This document shows, one piece after another, positions 39,439-48,223 of a stretch of 64,000 nt of DNA. The stretch covers positions 4,071,546 through 4,135,545 of the forward strand of contig NZ_CP036269.1 in assembly GCF_007744675.1 (NCBI RefSeq). Reading direction: 5' to 3'. The notes below the pieces were generated by a model. That model was not told where the DNA came from. It saw only the letters and a list, made by a program, of their open reading frames with translations, and made no database searches. This DNA comes from Gimesia alba. Its GTDB lineage: Bacteria > Planctomycetota > Planctomycetia > Planctomycetales > Planctomycetaceae. Within the stretch, counting starts at the first letter, position 1. Each line of letters opens with the position of its first letter. A program made the translations under genes and the position numbers.

Positions 39439-40851
39439 ATGTCGACAATAATATCAAATCCTGTTGAAACACCAGTTTCTGGGGAAAAAGCATATCAGGT
39501 AACCGGTAGAAAACGCCTGCTGCTGGTCAGCTATCATTTTCCACCAGTTGGCGGTGCTGGCGTACAACGCCCCGTCAAGTTCGTGAAATACCTGCGACGT
39601 TTTGGTTGGGATGTCAGTGTACTCATGGCCGCGAACCCCTCTGTTCCTGTATTTGACAACAGTCTTTTAGTCGACATTCCGGAAGAAACACATCTGGAAA
39701 AAGCACGCACCTGGGAACCCGGCTACGCCCTGAAAAAGAACATGGGGAACCAGAATAAAACGGGGCACGCCAGCAACAGCTTGCTCGCTCCTGCAAAATC
39801 AGTCTGCCGCAAACTGGCAAAAACAGGCGCCGGGCTGCTATTGCAGCCGGATGCACAAATATTGTGGTATCCTAATGCACTGAAGGCAGGCAAGAGACTA
39901 TTGAAAAACCTGCACCACGATGCCATTCTGGCGACTGCCCCTCCCTATTCAAATTTGATTTTGGCCAGCAAATTAAAACAAAAATTCCATCTGCCTTTGA
40001 TCGCAGACTTTCGTGATGAATGGGATCTCAGCAGTAAATACCTGGAAAACCACCAGCAGGATTCCATCTCAAATCTGATTCAGACACGACTACAGAGATC
40101 TGTCATGCGGCATTCAGACGCCATCGTGGCAACAACACAAGCCAGTACGCAACGTCTTCTGGATCGCGCACATCAGTTTGGAACTGATGCAATAGGCCGG
40201 TGCATTTACAATGGATTTGACCGGGACGATTTTGAATTTCTCGATGAACCAGGTCATCAGGCACAGAAACACGGCAACCAAAAACGATTTCGCATTGTCT
40301 ATACGGGTACACTATGGAATCTGACCACAGTAGAACCACTTGTGAAAGCCATTGAAGCACTTCACCATGAGAACCCCAAGATCCTTTCCGGGCTGGAATT
40401 ACAATTCATCGGAAGAAAGACTCCCGAACAACAGGCCTTGCTAGAACGGATAACGCGAACGAAAAGCACATTGATCACTGAAGATTATTGCTCGCACCAT
40501 GAAGCATTAAAAAAGATGGCAGCCGCTGATGCTCTCTGTTTACTGTTGAGTGATGTCGAGGGAGCCGACAGAGTCGCCCCAGCAAAACTATTCGAATACC
40601 TGGCAATCAATCGTGAAATTTTATCGATCACTCCTGAGGGAGAAACAGCAGGCATACTGAAAGATTTCTGGCCTGCGGGAAATTTCCGAGCTAATGACAC
40701 TGCTGGAATCGTTAACTGGCTCAAAGCTCGACTGCAGGGAAACCCTGCGACTGAGATTGAAAACTCGGAAAAAATCAATCCATTCAATCGTGAATACCAG
40801 GCGGGCCAATTAGCAGAGCTACTAAACCAACTGGTTTCGAATCATGTTTGA
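39439..40851 (+). CDS. Glycosyltransferase, GT4-like
   Basis: 470 residues from ATG 39439; the earlier in-frame start at 39355 lies inside the deacetylase gene. RLLLVSYHFPPVGGAGVQRP near residue 24 is the strong signature of a GT4 subgroup found in exopolysaccharide loci. DAILATAPPYSNLILASKLK, LIADFRDEWDL and IYTGTLWNLTTVEPLVKAI follow. The donor domain ends with VEGADRVAPAKLFEYLAINR. It is probably part of the same transcript as its neighbours. Confidence 0.92.
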   Translation: MSTIISNPVETPVSGEKAYQVTGRKRLLLVSYHFPPVGGAGVQRPVKFVKYLRRFGWDVSVLMAANPSVPVFDNSLLVDIPEETHLEKARTWEPGYALKKNMGNQNKTGHASNSLLAPAKSVCRKLAKTGAGLLLQPDAQILWYPNALKAGKRLLKNLHHDAILATAPPYSNLILASKLKQKFHLPLIADFRDEWDLSSKYLENHQQDSISNLIQTRLQRSVMRHSDAIVATTQASTQRLLDRAHQFGTDAIGRCIYNGFDRDDFEFLDEPGHQAQKHGNQKRFRIVYTGTLWNLTTVEPLVKAIEALHHENPKILSGLELQFIGRKTPEQQALLERITRTKSTLITEDYCSHHEALKKMAAADALCLLLSDVEGADRVAPAKLFEYLAINREILSITPEGETAGILKDFWPAGNFRANDTAGIVNWLKARLQGNPATEIENSEKINPFNREYQAGQLAELLNQLVSNHV

Positions 40852-40900
40852 TGAAACTTGTTGACAGAAATGATTCAATCACAAACGAAGTGAGAACAAA

Positions 40901-41485
40901 ATGAAGTTCTGGGAAGACTTGAAAGCAAAATCAGAATGGTGTTACGGGAGTTCTTCTGCCCGCACCTTGCTGAAGACCTGCCTGACCGATGGTACAATGG
41001 CCATGCTCTGGTATCGTCTGATGCAATGGGCGAGCCGCTGGAAACTATTTCCCCTGGCGATGATATTCAATAAATGCAATGCTATTTTCTGCCAATGTAT
41101 CATCGGGCGCGGTGCAGACTTTGGACGTCGATTTGTTATCATTCACAGCCAGGGAATCGTGATTAATGGCTCCGTGAAGGCCGGCGATGATATTAAACTG
41201 GAACACCAGGTCACCATCGGTGCAGAACGAAATGTCTCTCCTGTTCTCGAATCAGATATTTTCATTGGTGCAGGCGCAAAAATCATCGGATCGGTTCAGA
41301 TCGGTTCCCATTCTAAAGTTGGCGCCAATGCCGTAGTCGTTAAAAACGTAGAATCACATACGACAGTCGGCGGCATTCCCGCGCGTGTGATCAAAGTTCA
41401 TCCAGAGAAGATTCCTGTACAACAGAACGAAATCAATCACGCTGAGCTCCCCTATAAACAGTATCAGAAAGGGCCCACACTATGA
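40901..41485 (+). CDS. Hexapeptide O-acetyltransferase (serine acetyltransferase-like)
   Basis: 194 residues. The first 70 are helical. A left-handed beta-helix then covers about 65-180 with hexapeptide steps (IIGRGADFGRRFVIIHSQG, VTIGAERN, IFIGAGAKIIGSVQIGSHSK) and the end GGIPARVIKVHPE. It resembles CysE but lacks its full N-terminal domain; in polysaccharide loci such proteins usually acetylate sugars rather than serine. Its stop overlaps the start of the family 2 glycosyltransferase (TATGA), so the two are coupled. Confidence 0.88.
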   Translation: MKFWEDLKAKSEWCYGSSSARTLLKTCLTDGTMAMLWYRLMQWASRWKLFPLAMIFNKCNAIFCQCIIGRGADFGRRFVIIHSQGIVINGSVKAGDDIKLEHQVTIGAERNVSPVLESDIFIGAGAKIIGSVQIGSHSKVGANAVVVKNVESHTTVGGIPARVIKVHPEKIPVQQNEINHAELPYKQYQKGPTL

Positions 41486-41778
41486 GTTCCCTCCCGATAC
41501 AATTTCTGTTCTGGAGCTCGATTGCTTTGATTATCTACGCCTATGCTGGATATCCACTGATTCTCTGGTTCTTGACGCGACGCCGTGAAACACAACCAGA
41601 GGATACGAAAACTTCCAGTAACAGTCCCCTGCCTCGTGTCTCGATCGTGATCGCTGCTTACAAAGAAGAAACAGTGATTCTGGAACGCCTGAATAATCTT
41701 GCCAAACTCGATTACCCCAGTGATCGACTGGAAATCCTGATTGGCTGTGATGGAAATGAAGACCTGACGGGGGAACTA
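41482..41778 (+). pseudogene. Family 2 glycosyltransferase, N-terminal piece cut by IS
   Basis: The first 99 codons of a membrane glycosyltransferase. An N-terminal helix (LFWSSIALIIYAYAGYPLIL) leads into the GT-A fold start VSIVIAAYKEETVILERLNN and LEILIGCDGNEDLTGEL. At the target TA/CTAG (41776-41779) the IS element begins, and the frame ends after a few foreign codons with TAA. The remaining 324 codons lie at 42715-43688. Joining both at one copy of the target gives an unbroken 422-residue protein, so only the insertion disables the gene. Its loss probably changes or truncates the sugar chain. Confidence 0.93.
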
Positions 41779-41787
41779 GAGGGCATC

Positions 41788-42632
41788 TCAAAACCTTTTT
41801 AATAGTGTAAATAAACACCCAAGAATTACAAAGCTTTCGTAGAGGTAATCGTGATATTCCCAGCGCGTGACAATGCGACGATAGTTGTGGAGCCAGGCAA
41901 TACTGCGTTCCACAATCCAACGTCGTTTGAAGCGTGGAAGCTTTCGACCATCTTGCGTCGGCGGTTTGACTCTCGATTTTCGATGCGGGCAGATCAGATC
42001 GATATTCTTTTCCATCAGCCGTTTGCGCAACGAGTCCGAATCGGCGGCTTTGTCATAAACAAGTCGCTCGGGTTGTCGATTTTGCAATGTGATTTTTTCA
42101 AGCAGCGGTTCGATCAGCTTGACTTCGCTACGACGGGCCGATTCTGTGTCGATCGCCACAGGTGTCCCGTGACGATCGACAAAAATCATGACCTTTGTGC
42201 CTTTGCCACGACGAGTCGGGCCAACTCTTCTACCCCTTTTTTTGCCGAGGCAAAAGTGCCATCAGCAAAGGTTTCCGAGAAATCAATCTGGCCAGCATCA
42301 TCCATTCGTTCCAAGATGATTTGCCAGGCAGATAAGAGCCGCCCTTCGATCGTCCATTGCTGGAAACGTCGATGGCACGTCGCTTTTGAGGGATACTCTC
42401 TTGGTAAATCTTTCCATCGTGCTCCTGTCACCAAAATCCAGAGAATGCCTTCCAGGCAATCTCGTGGATGGGCTTTTGGACGTCCTCCCTTTTTGGAAGG
42501 GGGAGTCCAGGGAAACAGTTTTGCGACTAAAGACCATTGTTTATCGGTCAAAACGACCGGGCGTTCCGTCCTGGACGCTGTTTTTGTGGAAACCCGTTTT
42601 CGTTTGGGCCACCAGACCAGCGTCATATACAT
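41788..42632 (-). CDS. IS5-family transposase made by -1 frameshift
   Basis: Two overlapping frames. The first (42632-42186, 148 residues) has the N-terminal domain LTDKQWSLVAKLFPWTPPSK and the first catalytic Asp in FSETFADGTFASAKK. The second (to 41788) gives GPTRRGKGTKVMIFVDRHGT with the second Asp, and the Glu in RRWIVERSIAWLHNYRR. A run of seven A on the coding strand (42237-42243, A-AAA-AAA) is a standard slippery site; a -1 shift there joins the frames into about 281 residues. The start has AGGAG eight bases upstream. All DDE residues seem present, so the enzyme may be active. Confidence 0.9.
42237..42243 (-). promoter_or_regulatory. Slippery heptamer for -1 frameshift
   Basis: Seven A on the transposase strand in frame as GCA-AAA-AAA-GGG. 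Shifting back one base reads on as AGG-GGT-AGA and enters the second frame with no stop. This is how IS5/IS427-type transposases are commonly made. Confidence 0.8.
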
Positions 42633-42714
42633 AAGAAATTCTCCTTTCAGGAGAACACTTCATGCAAAAGACGCGCCAAACCGTTCACTTTTTTTGACGT
42701 TATGAGACAACCTC

Positions 42715-43688
42715 TAGTCAAATCGTATGACAATGAGCAAATTAGACTGATTCAATTTGAACAACGCCGCGGCAAAGCATCGGTTCTGAATGACTGTGTT
42801 CCCCAAGCTACAGGAGAAATCATTGTCTTTTCCGATGCAAACACAAATATGGACCCCCAATGCATTAAACAGCTTGTCAGACATTTCCAGCACGAAACCG
42901 TCGGCTGCGTCTGCGGTCAGCTGATCCTGGAAGACCCAGCTACTGGAAAGAATGTAGATGGCCTGTACTGGAAATATGAAAATTTCCTCAAACATTGTGA
43001 AACAAAGATCGGAGCAGTTCTTGGAGTCAATGGTGCCATTTATGCACTTCGCAAGTCTCTCTATTCTCCTATACCACCAGAGACAATCATCGACGATTTT
43101 CTGATCGGCATGCGGGTACATCTGGGAGGGCACCGTCTCATTTACGATGACTCTGCCATAGCCAGAGAAGAAACTGCGACTTCCGTCCACGCAGAATTCA
43201 AGCGGCGAATCAGAATCGGGACTGGAGCCTTTCAGAGTTTAAAGTATCTCAAAGGCTTGCTGAACCCCAGATACGGATCGATCGCATTCGCATTCTGGTC
43301 GCATAAACTACTGCGCTGGCTGTGTCCGGCTTTTATGACCCTGGCACTGGTAGCCAATTTGTGTCTGCTACAGAATCCGATTTATCAAATAACACTGCTC
43401 GCTCAAGGGCTGTTCTATCTGACCGCGTTTGTTGGTATGAAATGTGTCAAAGGAAACCGTATTCTCAAACTCTGTCGGGTCCCCGGCATGTTCGTCCAAA
43501 TGAATCTGGCATTGGCAATCGGTTTCTTCCGCTGGCTCTTTGTCACACAAACGGGAACCTGGGAGCGTACCGAGCGCAGTCAAACAGTCGCATTACCGGT
43601 AGACGAGCAGGATCTGACAAATCCAGATCTTCCTCCCCACGGCTCAGAAACGCCGGAGACGGAATTTACTCAAACATCAAAAAGCTGA
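42715..43688 (+). pseudogene. Family 2 glycosyltransferase, C-terminal piece
   Basis: The rest of the split gene. It has RRGKASVLNDCVPQATGEI and VFSDANTNMD (the metal-binding DxN/DxD site), then CVCGQLILEDPATG, NGAIYALRKS, DDFLIGMRVHLGGHRLIYD and the acceptor motif RRIRIGTGAFQSL. Three to four C-terminal transmembrane helices follow (LCPAFMTLALVANLCLL onwards), as in processive membrane GT2 enzymes. The frame runs open back into the IS, so the reading-frame start seen there is not a real gene start. Any product would lack the nucleotide-binding half. Confidence 0.92.
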
Positions 43689-43694
43689 TTTATC

Positions 43695-44888
43695 ATGACC
43701 TCGCTTATAATTACGTGTATCACAATTTGCGTGCTTTTATTGATTGGCCTTACGAGCGGAATCTGGCTGGCGATTCGTGCGCGCAATATGCAGTACTGGC
43801 TACCCGCTTATTTTGTCCGGAAGAAGATCGATGAAACAATCACCTTCAGCCCAGCACAACCGCGCCATATCTTTATCGCAGTCTGCGACCATTTTGAACC
43901 AGAATGGGGAAACCCCGTAAAATCGGAAGCGCTGGCCCGAATTGATCGCTGGTGTGAAGAATACCCGGCCCGTTTTTCCCAATTTAGTGATTCTCGAGGT
44001 CAGGTTCCGCAACATACATTCTTCTTTCCACAAGACCAGTATGCTCCCGAGTACCTGGATCGACTGGCTGCACTCTGCAAACAAGGATTCGGCGACGTTG
44101 ATGTTCACCTGCATCATGATAATGATACCGCAGAAGGCCTGCGTCAGAAAATGAACGAATTTCGCCAGACCTTGTTTGATCGGCATGGTTTGCTGCGAAA
44201 AGATCCTCAGACCGGAGAAATCGTCTACGGTTTTATCCACGGCAACTGGGCGCTTTGCAATTCACGCCCGGACAGGCGTTGGTGTGGAGTCGAAAACGAA
44301 ATCGACATCCTATTGGAAACAGGCTGTTATGCAGACCTGACCATGCCCTCTGCTCCCAGTGACACGCAGACGCAAATCATTAACAGTATCTACTATGCCA
44401 AAGACATTCCGGGACAATGCAAATCTCACAATCAGGGGACACTTGCCAGCGTGGGGCATTCTCCTGAAGAGGACAGCCTGTTAATGATCCAGGGGCCATT
44501 ACGACTGGACTGGAGCAAACGTAAATGGGGATTCCTGCCCCGCATCGAAAATTCAGATTTGCACGGCGGTCGTCCCGCTACCTTGAACCGCTTCCAGCAC
44601 TGGTTGGCAGCTGATGTACACGTCACAGGCCGTCCCGACTGGACCTTCATCAAACTGCATACCCACGGCGCTAAACCTAGGAACATTGACACCTTGCTCG
44701 GTCCCGAAACGGAAGCCTTTCATGCCGCACTGCGTGACGAAGCGAAACAGCATCCCGAATGGAAATATTACTATGTCTCTGCCTGGGAGATGGCAGCTCT
44801 GATCCATCAGGCAGAACAGGGAGCTACTGCCCCAGATTTCGAAGCCATTCACGCAGGCCAGTCTCACGTTTCTGGGGTATTAATATAA
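43695..44888 (+). CDS. Membrane-anchored putative polysaccharide deacetylase-like protein
   Basis: 397 residues. One N-terminal transmembrane helix ([20 protein letters not shown]) anchors a large soluble domain. Conserved-looking histidine/aspartate clusters are [13 protein letters not shown] (about 55-67), [10 protein letters not shown] (about 136-145) and [15 protein letters not shown] (about 177-191). Their order and spacing resemble the metal site of the NodB-like fold but are not consensus, so the family call is tentative. It starts six bases after the split glycosyltransferase and is part of the same unit; the transposon may have polar effects on it. Confidence 0.6.
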   Translation: MTSLIITCITICVLLLIGLTSGIWLAIRARNMQYWLPAYFVRKKIDETITFSPAQPRHIFIAVCDHFEPEWGNPVKSEALARIDRWCEEYPARFSQFSDSRGQVPQHTFFFPQDQYAPEYLDRLAALCKQGFGDVDVHLHHDNDTAEGLRQKMNEFRQTLFDRHGLLRKDPQTGEIVYGFIHGNWALCNSRPDRRWCGVENEIDILLETGCYADLTMPSAPSDTQTQIINSIYYAKDIPGQCKSHNQGTLASVGHSPEEDSLLMIQGPLRLDWSKRKWGFLPRIENSDLHGGRPATLNRFQHWLAADVHVTGRPDWTFIKLHTHGAKPRNIDTLLGPETEAFHAALRDEAKQHPEWKYYYVSAWEMAALIHQAEQGATAPDFEAIHAGQSHVSGVLI

Positions 44889-45261
44889 AGAAATAAGGCC
44901 CATTTGCTGAATAAAAGTAAGGATTCCACTCTATTTTTACTGAGTTAAGCAGGGAATCCTCTTTCTGAACAGATTCGCATTGACCAAATATTTAAGTTGT
45001 GTCAATATCAGCGCTGCAGGAGAGGTATCCCAGAAGATTCTCTCTTTCATATTACTTTACTTCGAGAATCTGATGCTTCGCATCCATTCTCACTTATGAG
45101 TCCATTCTGCCTGTTGTTTGCATTGATATGTCCTATATTCAATGAAGCGATCTACAGATTTCAATTCTTAAAATACAATGCGAATCCACCGGCAAAGACG
45201 CTGCTGGCTGGTTTCAACAGGAATAAATGCAGACTCATCATCGTTTCAAGGAGGAAACAAA
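44889..45261. other. Intergenic region with weak hairpin
   Basis: 373 bases. AGGATTCC (44921-44928) and GGAATCCT (44954-44961) form an 8-bp stem with a 25-base loop, a weak terminator or processing candidate. A short frame that crosses the region has no likeness to known proteins. It may hold a separate promoter for the last cluster gene. Confidence 0.4.
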
Positions 45262-46263
45262 ATGAGTGTCACATTGGTGCATACCGGCGTATCTCATACC
45301 CGGCTTGAGTATTCTATTTGGGAAGCACTCAATCAGGCCTGGCCTCACTCATCAACCATTGCCCGCTTCGGCACCGGTTATTCTCCTGATCGGATAGTAG
45401 ACGTTGATCAGGCCGATTTAATCATCAGCACAAGTCTGGAAGCAGCGGCCTCTATTCAATGCCAGAGCCATCAGTTACATATGTGCTACCTGGAACCCCA
45501 ATCCAGCAATCAAACACCAATCAACCAGCAGTTGGTAAACTCATTAACGGATATCGAATTTGTCGTTCCCACCAAAACACTGCAGAACCTGAATCGGGAT
45601 CGATTTACTTCCTTCGTCAAGCCTCCTGTTGACACAGACTTTTTTTGTTCCGGCTTTGAAAAACGAAGCCCGTTCCTACTGCTCGTAGTCGATGGGCAAT
45701 GGTCCGCAGAAGAACAACTGGCTGTCGATGCCTGCAAAGAACTCAAGCAAAGCCTTTCAATCGTCGGGATCTCTGAAGATCAACTTCCAGCCAAGCTACA
45801 GAGCGACCCCCTCGTCGAAATTATTGGTCCGGTAGATGACGAGAAATTACGTGAACAGTATCGTCTCTGCACCGCCGTGATCTGCCCCCGTGATGTCGAT
45901 TTTGATCTCTCTGCTATTGAAGCACAAAGCTGTGGTACGCCAGTTGTGATCTATTCGAACTGTGAAGCCGCTAACTCTGTTGTCTGTTTCGAGCAGAATG
46001 GTTTGGGAAGCGGAATCTATTTCGAAAACAAGACCGTCGAATCACTGACCTCAGCAATTCAGGAACTGCAACTACGTCCTCAGCGCTGCCAGTCTGTGAT
46101 CGGCTGGTGCTGTGCCGCTCAATTTTCCTATCAACAGTTTCAGCTTTCCTTCAATAAAGCGATCGCAAAAGAAATCGCTTATCGGATTAAAACCTCCCAA
46201 CTACAAATCCAAAAGCAGGATCAGCAAGATCAAGGGCCAGCCGAGGAGCGGGCCGCGGCTTAA
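45262..46263 (+). CDS. Short GT4-like glycosyltransferase
   Basis: 333 residues from ATG 45262, with AAGGAGG seven bases upstream, the strongest ribosome site in the cluster. The N-terminal domain is short: VTLVHTGVSHTRLEYSIWEA, then ADLIISTSLEAAASI. FVKPPVDTDFFCSGF and LVVDGQWSAEEQLAVDACKE resemble the WbaZ-type GT4 linker and donor start. ICPRDVDFDLSAIEAQSCGT keeps the donor-binding glutamate pair. The C-terminal 30 residues are Gln-rich. It is separated by 373 bases from the main unit and could be regulated on its own. Confidence 0.8.
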   Translation: MSVTLVHTGVSHTRLEYSIWEALNQAWPHSSTIARFGTGYSPDRIVDVDQADLIISTSLEAAASIQCQSHQLHMCYLEPQSSNQTPINQQLVNSLTDIEFVVPTKTLQNLNRDRFTSFVKPPVDTDFFCSGFEKRSPFLLLVVDGQWSAEEQLAVDACKELKQSLSIVGISEDQLPAKLQSDPLVEIIGPVDDEKLREQYRLCTAVICPRDVDFDLSAIEAQSCGTPVVIYSNCEAANSVVCFEQNGLGSGIYFENKTVESLTSAIQELQLRPQRCQSVIGWCCAAQFSYQQFQLSFNKAIAKEIAYRIKTSQLQIQKQDQQDQGPAEERAAA

Positions 46264-46269
46264 AGGCTG

Positions 46270-46473
46270 CTATTTCGATTTCAAAGTTTGATAGTAAGCA
46301 ATCAGATCTCGCATTTCCTGACGAGTTAGTTTTTCACTCAGCTTTTCTGGCACCAGAGAAGCCTTTAAGGTAATTGCTAGCCGATATACTTCTGGAAGAA
46401 AATGCGTATTACCTTCAATGACCCAGACACGGCCGCATTCGTCGACGTCAATTCCCGTTGACGCCACAACCTA
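46270..46473 (-). pseudogene. Scar of PVC-type heme-binding/dehydrogenase protein
   Basis: A 65-residue frame that joins two far-apart parts of a big planctomycete family. ASTGIDVDECGRVWVIEGNTHFLPE matches the start of the beta-propeller of PVC-type heme-binding domain proteins, which usually read DVDxxGRVWVIExNTHF. It then passes straight into VPEKLSEKLTRQEMRDLIAY and YQTLK, which matches the extreme C-terminus of the cytochrome c domain. Most of the protein (normally several hundred residues or more) is missing. A TAG stands directly upstream in frame. It is best seen as a deletion relic, not a gene. Confidence 0.75.
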
Positions 46474-47010
46474 GGGGCTTTCCGCAAAGAGTTCTATCTG
46501 GACACAATCGTCTGATGAGTAAGGGGGGCAGCTTTACTTTCCTGCCTCTTGCGACTTTAAGCTCGTCATTCCAATTCCCATAATCATCAAGAGGAATAAC
46601 TGAGATTGCATCTGACAGCGCAGATCAGACCCTCTCAAACTCACTAGATAATAAAGAGTTACATTATTTAAAGCGTACAGAATTTTGGATAGGATTAGAA
46701 GCAGAAGTCACACTTTTCATAGAGTAGAACTCTCCAGAATTACACCGTAAAATCCAGGGCACCGACACGGACTCCACCCACTCACCCTATTTTCGCACCA
46801 CATCTTATTTTACATAACTGTATCGTATCGATTACTTCTACCAACGCATTCATTTCGACTTCTGTTGGATCTGGATTCCTGAATTGAACGGACCGATATC
46901 TAATGTAAAGAAAGATGATCCTTCAAACATCATTCCCCCATGAGCAAGCTGAACGAATCTCAGCTCTCACAAAAACGAATTAGTCGCCTTTCAAGGATGC
47001 GGGCCTGTTC
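46474..47010. other. Long non-coding stretch, no gene seen
   Basis: 537 bases between the gene scar and the histidine kinase. It has no ORF with family likeness on either strand and no obvious repeat or hairpin. It may be decayed coding DNA from the same lost gene or its neighbours. Confidence 0.45.
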
Positions 47011-47796
47011 ATGTCAAACCAAACAATCGAGTCGTTAGAGAAACGTGTTCAAGAGCTGGAATCACAGATTGAGGACTATCAAAAACAGTTGATTCATGCT
47101 CAGAAAATGAGTTCCGTCGGTGCATTAGCATCTTCAATCACCCATGAATTCAATAACATTTTGACCACTGTCATAAACTATGCGAAACTTGGTTTACGGC
47201 ATAAAGAAGAAGAACGCCGGGAAAAAGCTTTTACAAAGATTCTATCAGCAGGACAGCGTGCTGCAAAAATCACAACAGGCATGCTTTCCTATGCCCGCGG
47301 AAACGAAGGCCGACAGGAACCAGTTGATCTACAACTGCTGGTCAAAAGTGTCATCGCATTAGTGGAGAAAGACCTCTCCATGAATCGCGTGAATCTGCAT
47401 ACGCATTTCGAATCAAATCCGGAAGTTGTCTTGAATCCGAACCAGATTCAACAAGTACTTGTCAATCTGATTGTCAATGCCCGACAGGCAATGCCCTCGG
47501 GCGGCAGAATTGACCTTGCGGTACGTATCAATCCAGAATCCAACATGGCAGAAGTTATTGTCCGTGACAGCGGTGCTGGCATTCCCTCCGAGCAATTGCA
47601 CCACATCTTCGATCAGTTTTACACCACCAAAGAGGCAGATGAAAACGGCCAAGGTGGAACGGGATTGGGACTATCACTCGCTAAGGAGGTCATGGAAGCC
47701 CATAAAGGCCGGATCCGCGTTGAAAGTGCGGTCGGAAAAGGAACAGCATTTACGCTCAAATTCCCACTTTCGACCGCCGCAATTGAAGCTGCCTGA
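47011..47796 (+). CDS. Soluble sensor histidine kinase without input domain
   Basis: 261 residues. Residues 4-32 form a coiled coil (IESLEKRVQELESQIEDYQ). The HisKA dimerisation helix has the phosphorylated His45 in SSITHEFNNILTTV. HATPase_c covers about 145-255 with the N-box QQVLVNLIVNARQAMP, G1 box VRDSGAGIP and G2 GTGLGLSLAKEVMEAHKG. There is no PAS, HAMP, transmembrane or receiver domain, and no response regulator gene is near. It resembles NtrB-like kinases; its signal probably comes from a partner bound to the coiled coil. Confidence 0.93.
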   Translation: MSNQTIESLEKRVQELESQIEDYQKQLIHAQKMSSVGALASSITHEFNNILTTVINYAKLGLRHKEEERREKAFTKILSAGQRAAKITTGMLSYARGNEGRQEPVDLQLLVKSVIALVEKDLSMNRVNLHTHFESNPEVVLNPNQIQQVLVNLIVNARQAMPSGGRIDLAVRINPESNMAEVIVRDSGAGIPSEQLHHIFDQFYTTKEADENGQGGTGLGLSLAKEVMEAHKGRIRVESAVGKGTAFTLKFPLSTAAIEAA

Positions 47797-47910
47797 GCCG
47801 CTTTTTCCCATATTTCAAACGAAATCCTAAACTCAGGACATGGAACCCGAGTTTTTTCCTTGTTTCCATTGAATTCGATAAAGCGTTAGACTATATAGTT
47901 TTAATCACAA

Positions 47911-47995
47911 GCCGGAGTGGCGGAATCGGCAGACGCGCTGGATTCAAAATCCAGTGAGGGTAAACCTCGTGGGGGTTCAAGTCCCCCCTCCGGTA
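47911..47995 (+). tRNA. tRNA-Leu(CAA)
   Basis: 85 bases with acceptor stem GCCGGAG / CTCCGGT (first pair G-U), D-arm with GGCGGAATCGGCAGACGC, anticodon stem CTGGA/TCCAG and loop TTCAAAA with CAA anticodon, a long variable arm (TGAGGGTAAACCTCG) typical of Leu, and T-arm GGGGGTTCAAGTCCCCC. The discriminator base is A. The CCA end is not encoded. It reads UUG codons and is followed by a terminator. Confidence 0.97.
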
Positions 47996-48002
47996 CTACA
48001 TT

Positions 48003-48047
48003 AAAACCCGACAGAAATGGTGTCAAAACCGTTCCTGTCGGGTTTTT
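48003..48047 (+). terminator. Rho-independent terminator after tRNA-Leu
   Basis: AAACCCGACAG (from 48004) pairs with CTGTCGGGTTT (from 48035), with a 20-base loop, and the stem runs into a T-run (48043-48047). It closes the tRNA transcript. Confidence 0.85.
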
Positions 48048-48197
48048 GTATTTCAGATTTCCTGAATACAGGAGATTTGACGATACCTGAAGAAACTGAA
48101 AGTGACGACTCAACCGTAGCCCATGTTCCAGCCTTTTCAGCTCTCTTGAAATCCCCTGATCGCATTCTGGATAACATCCCCTTCATCTCTTGATTTT
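48048..48197 (+). other. Open frame tail without a start, possible gene relic
   Basis: One plus-strand frame reads ISDFLNTGDLTIPEETESDD and on to FSALLKSPDRILDNIPFIS, then stops near 48197. It looks like natural protein C-terminal sequence but has no start or ribosome site, since the terminator lies just before it. It might be a relic of a gene inserted at the tRNA; an integrase cannot be recognised. Confidence 0.25.
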
Positions 48198-48223
48198 GTG
48201 GAACTCCTATCGATGAGTAATAA

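Larger units (their letters stand above)
41779..42714 (-). mobile_element. IS5-family insertion sequence (IS427-like)
   Basis: About 936 bp between two copies of CTAG (41776-41779 and 42714-42717). If TA is the target duplicate, the element is 41779-42714; if CTAG, it is 934 bp. Imperfect terminal inverted repeats: left end GAGGGCATCTCAAAACC and right end (complement) GAGGTTGTCTCATAACG. A two-frame transposase on the minus strand fills the element. Size, ends, target and gene layout fit the IS427 group of IS5. The intact ends and frame suggest recent arrival. Confidence 0.93.

Noticed and set aside
41851-42705. 284-residue plus-strand frame across the IS
   Set aside because: It is antisense to the transposase, which has clear DDE motifs. 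The frame has no family likeness.
42537-42714. Plus-strand start inside the IS for a fused glycosyltransferase of 383 residues
   Set aside because: The first part is the antisense of the transposase. The glycosyltransferase homology begins exactly at the target site.
44997-45308. 103-residue plus-strand frame
   Set aside because: It overlaps the well-supported glycosyltransferase start at 45262 in another frame and resembles nothing.
47901-48113. 70-residue minus-strand frame with EGGLEPPRG
   Set aside because: It reads the antisense of tRNA-Leu, a well-known false protein.
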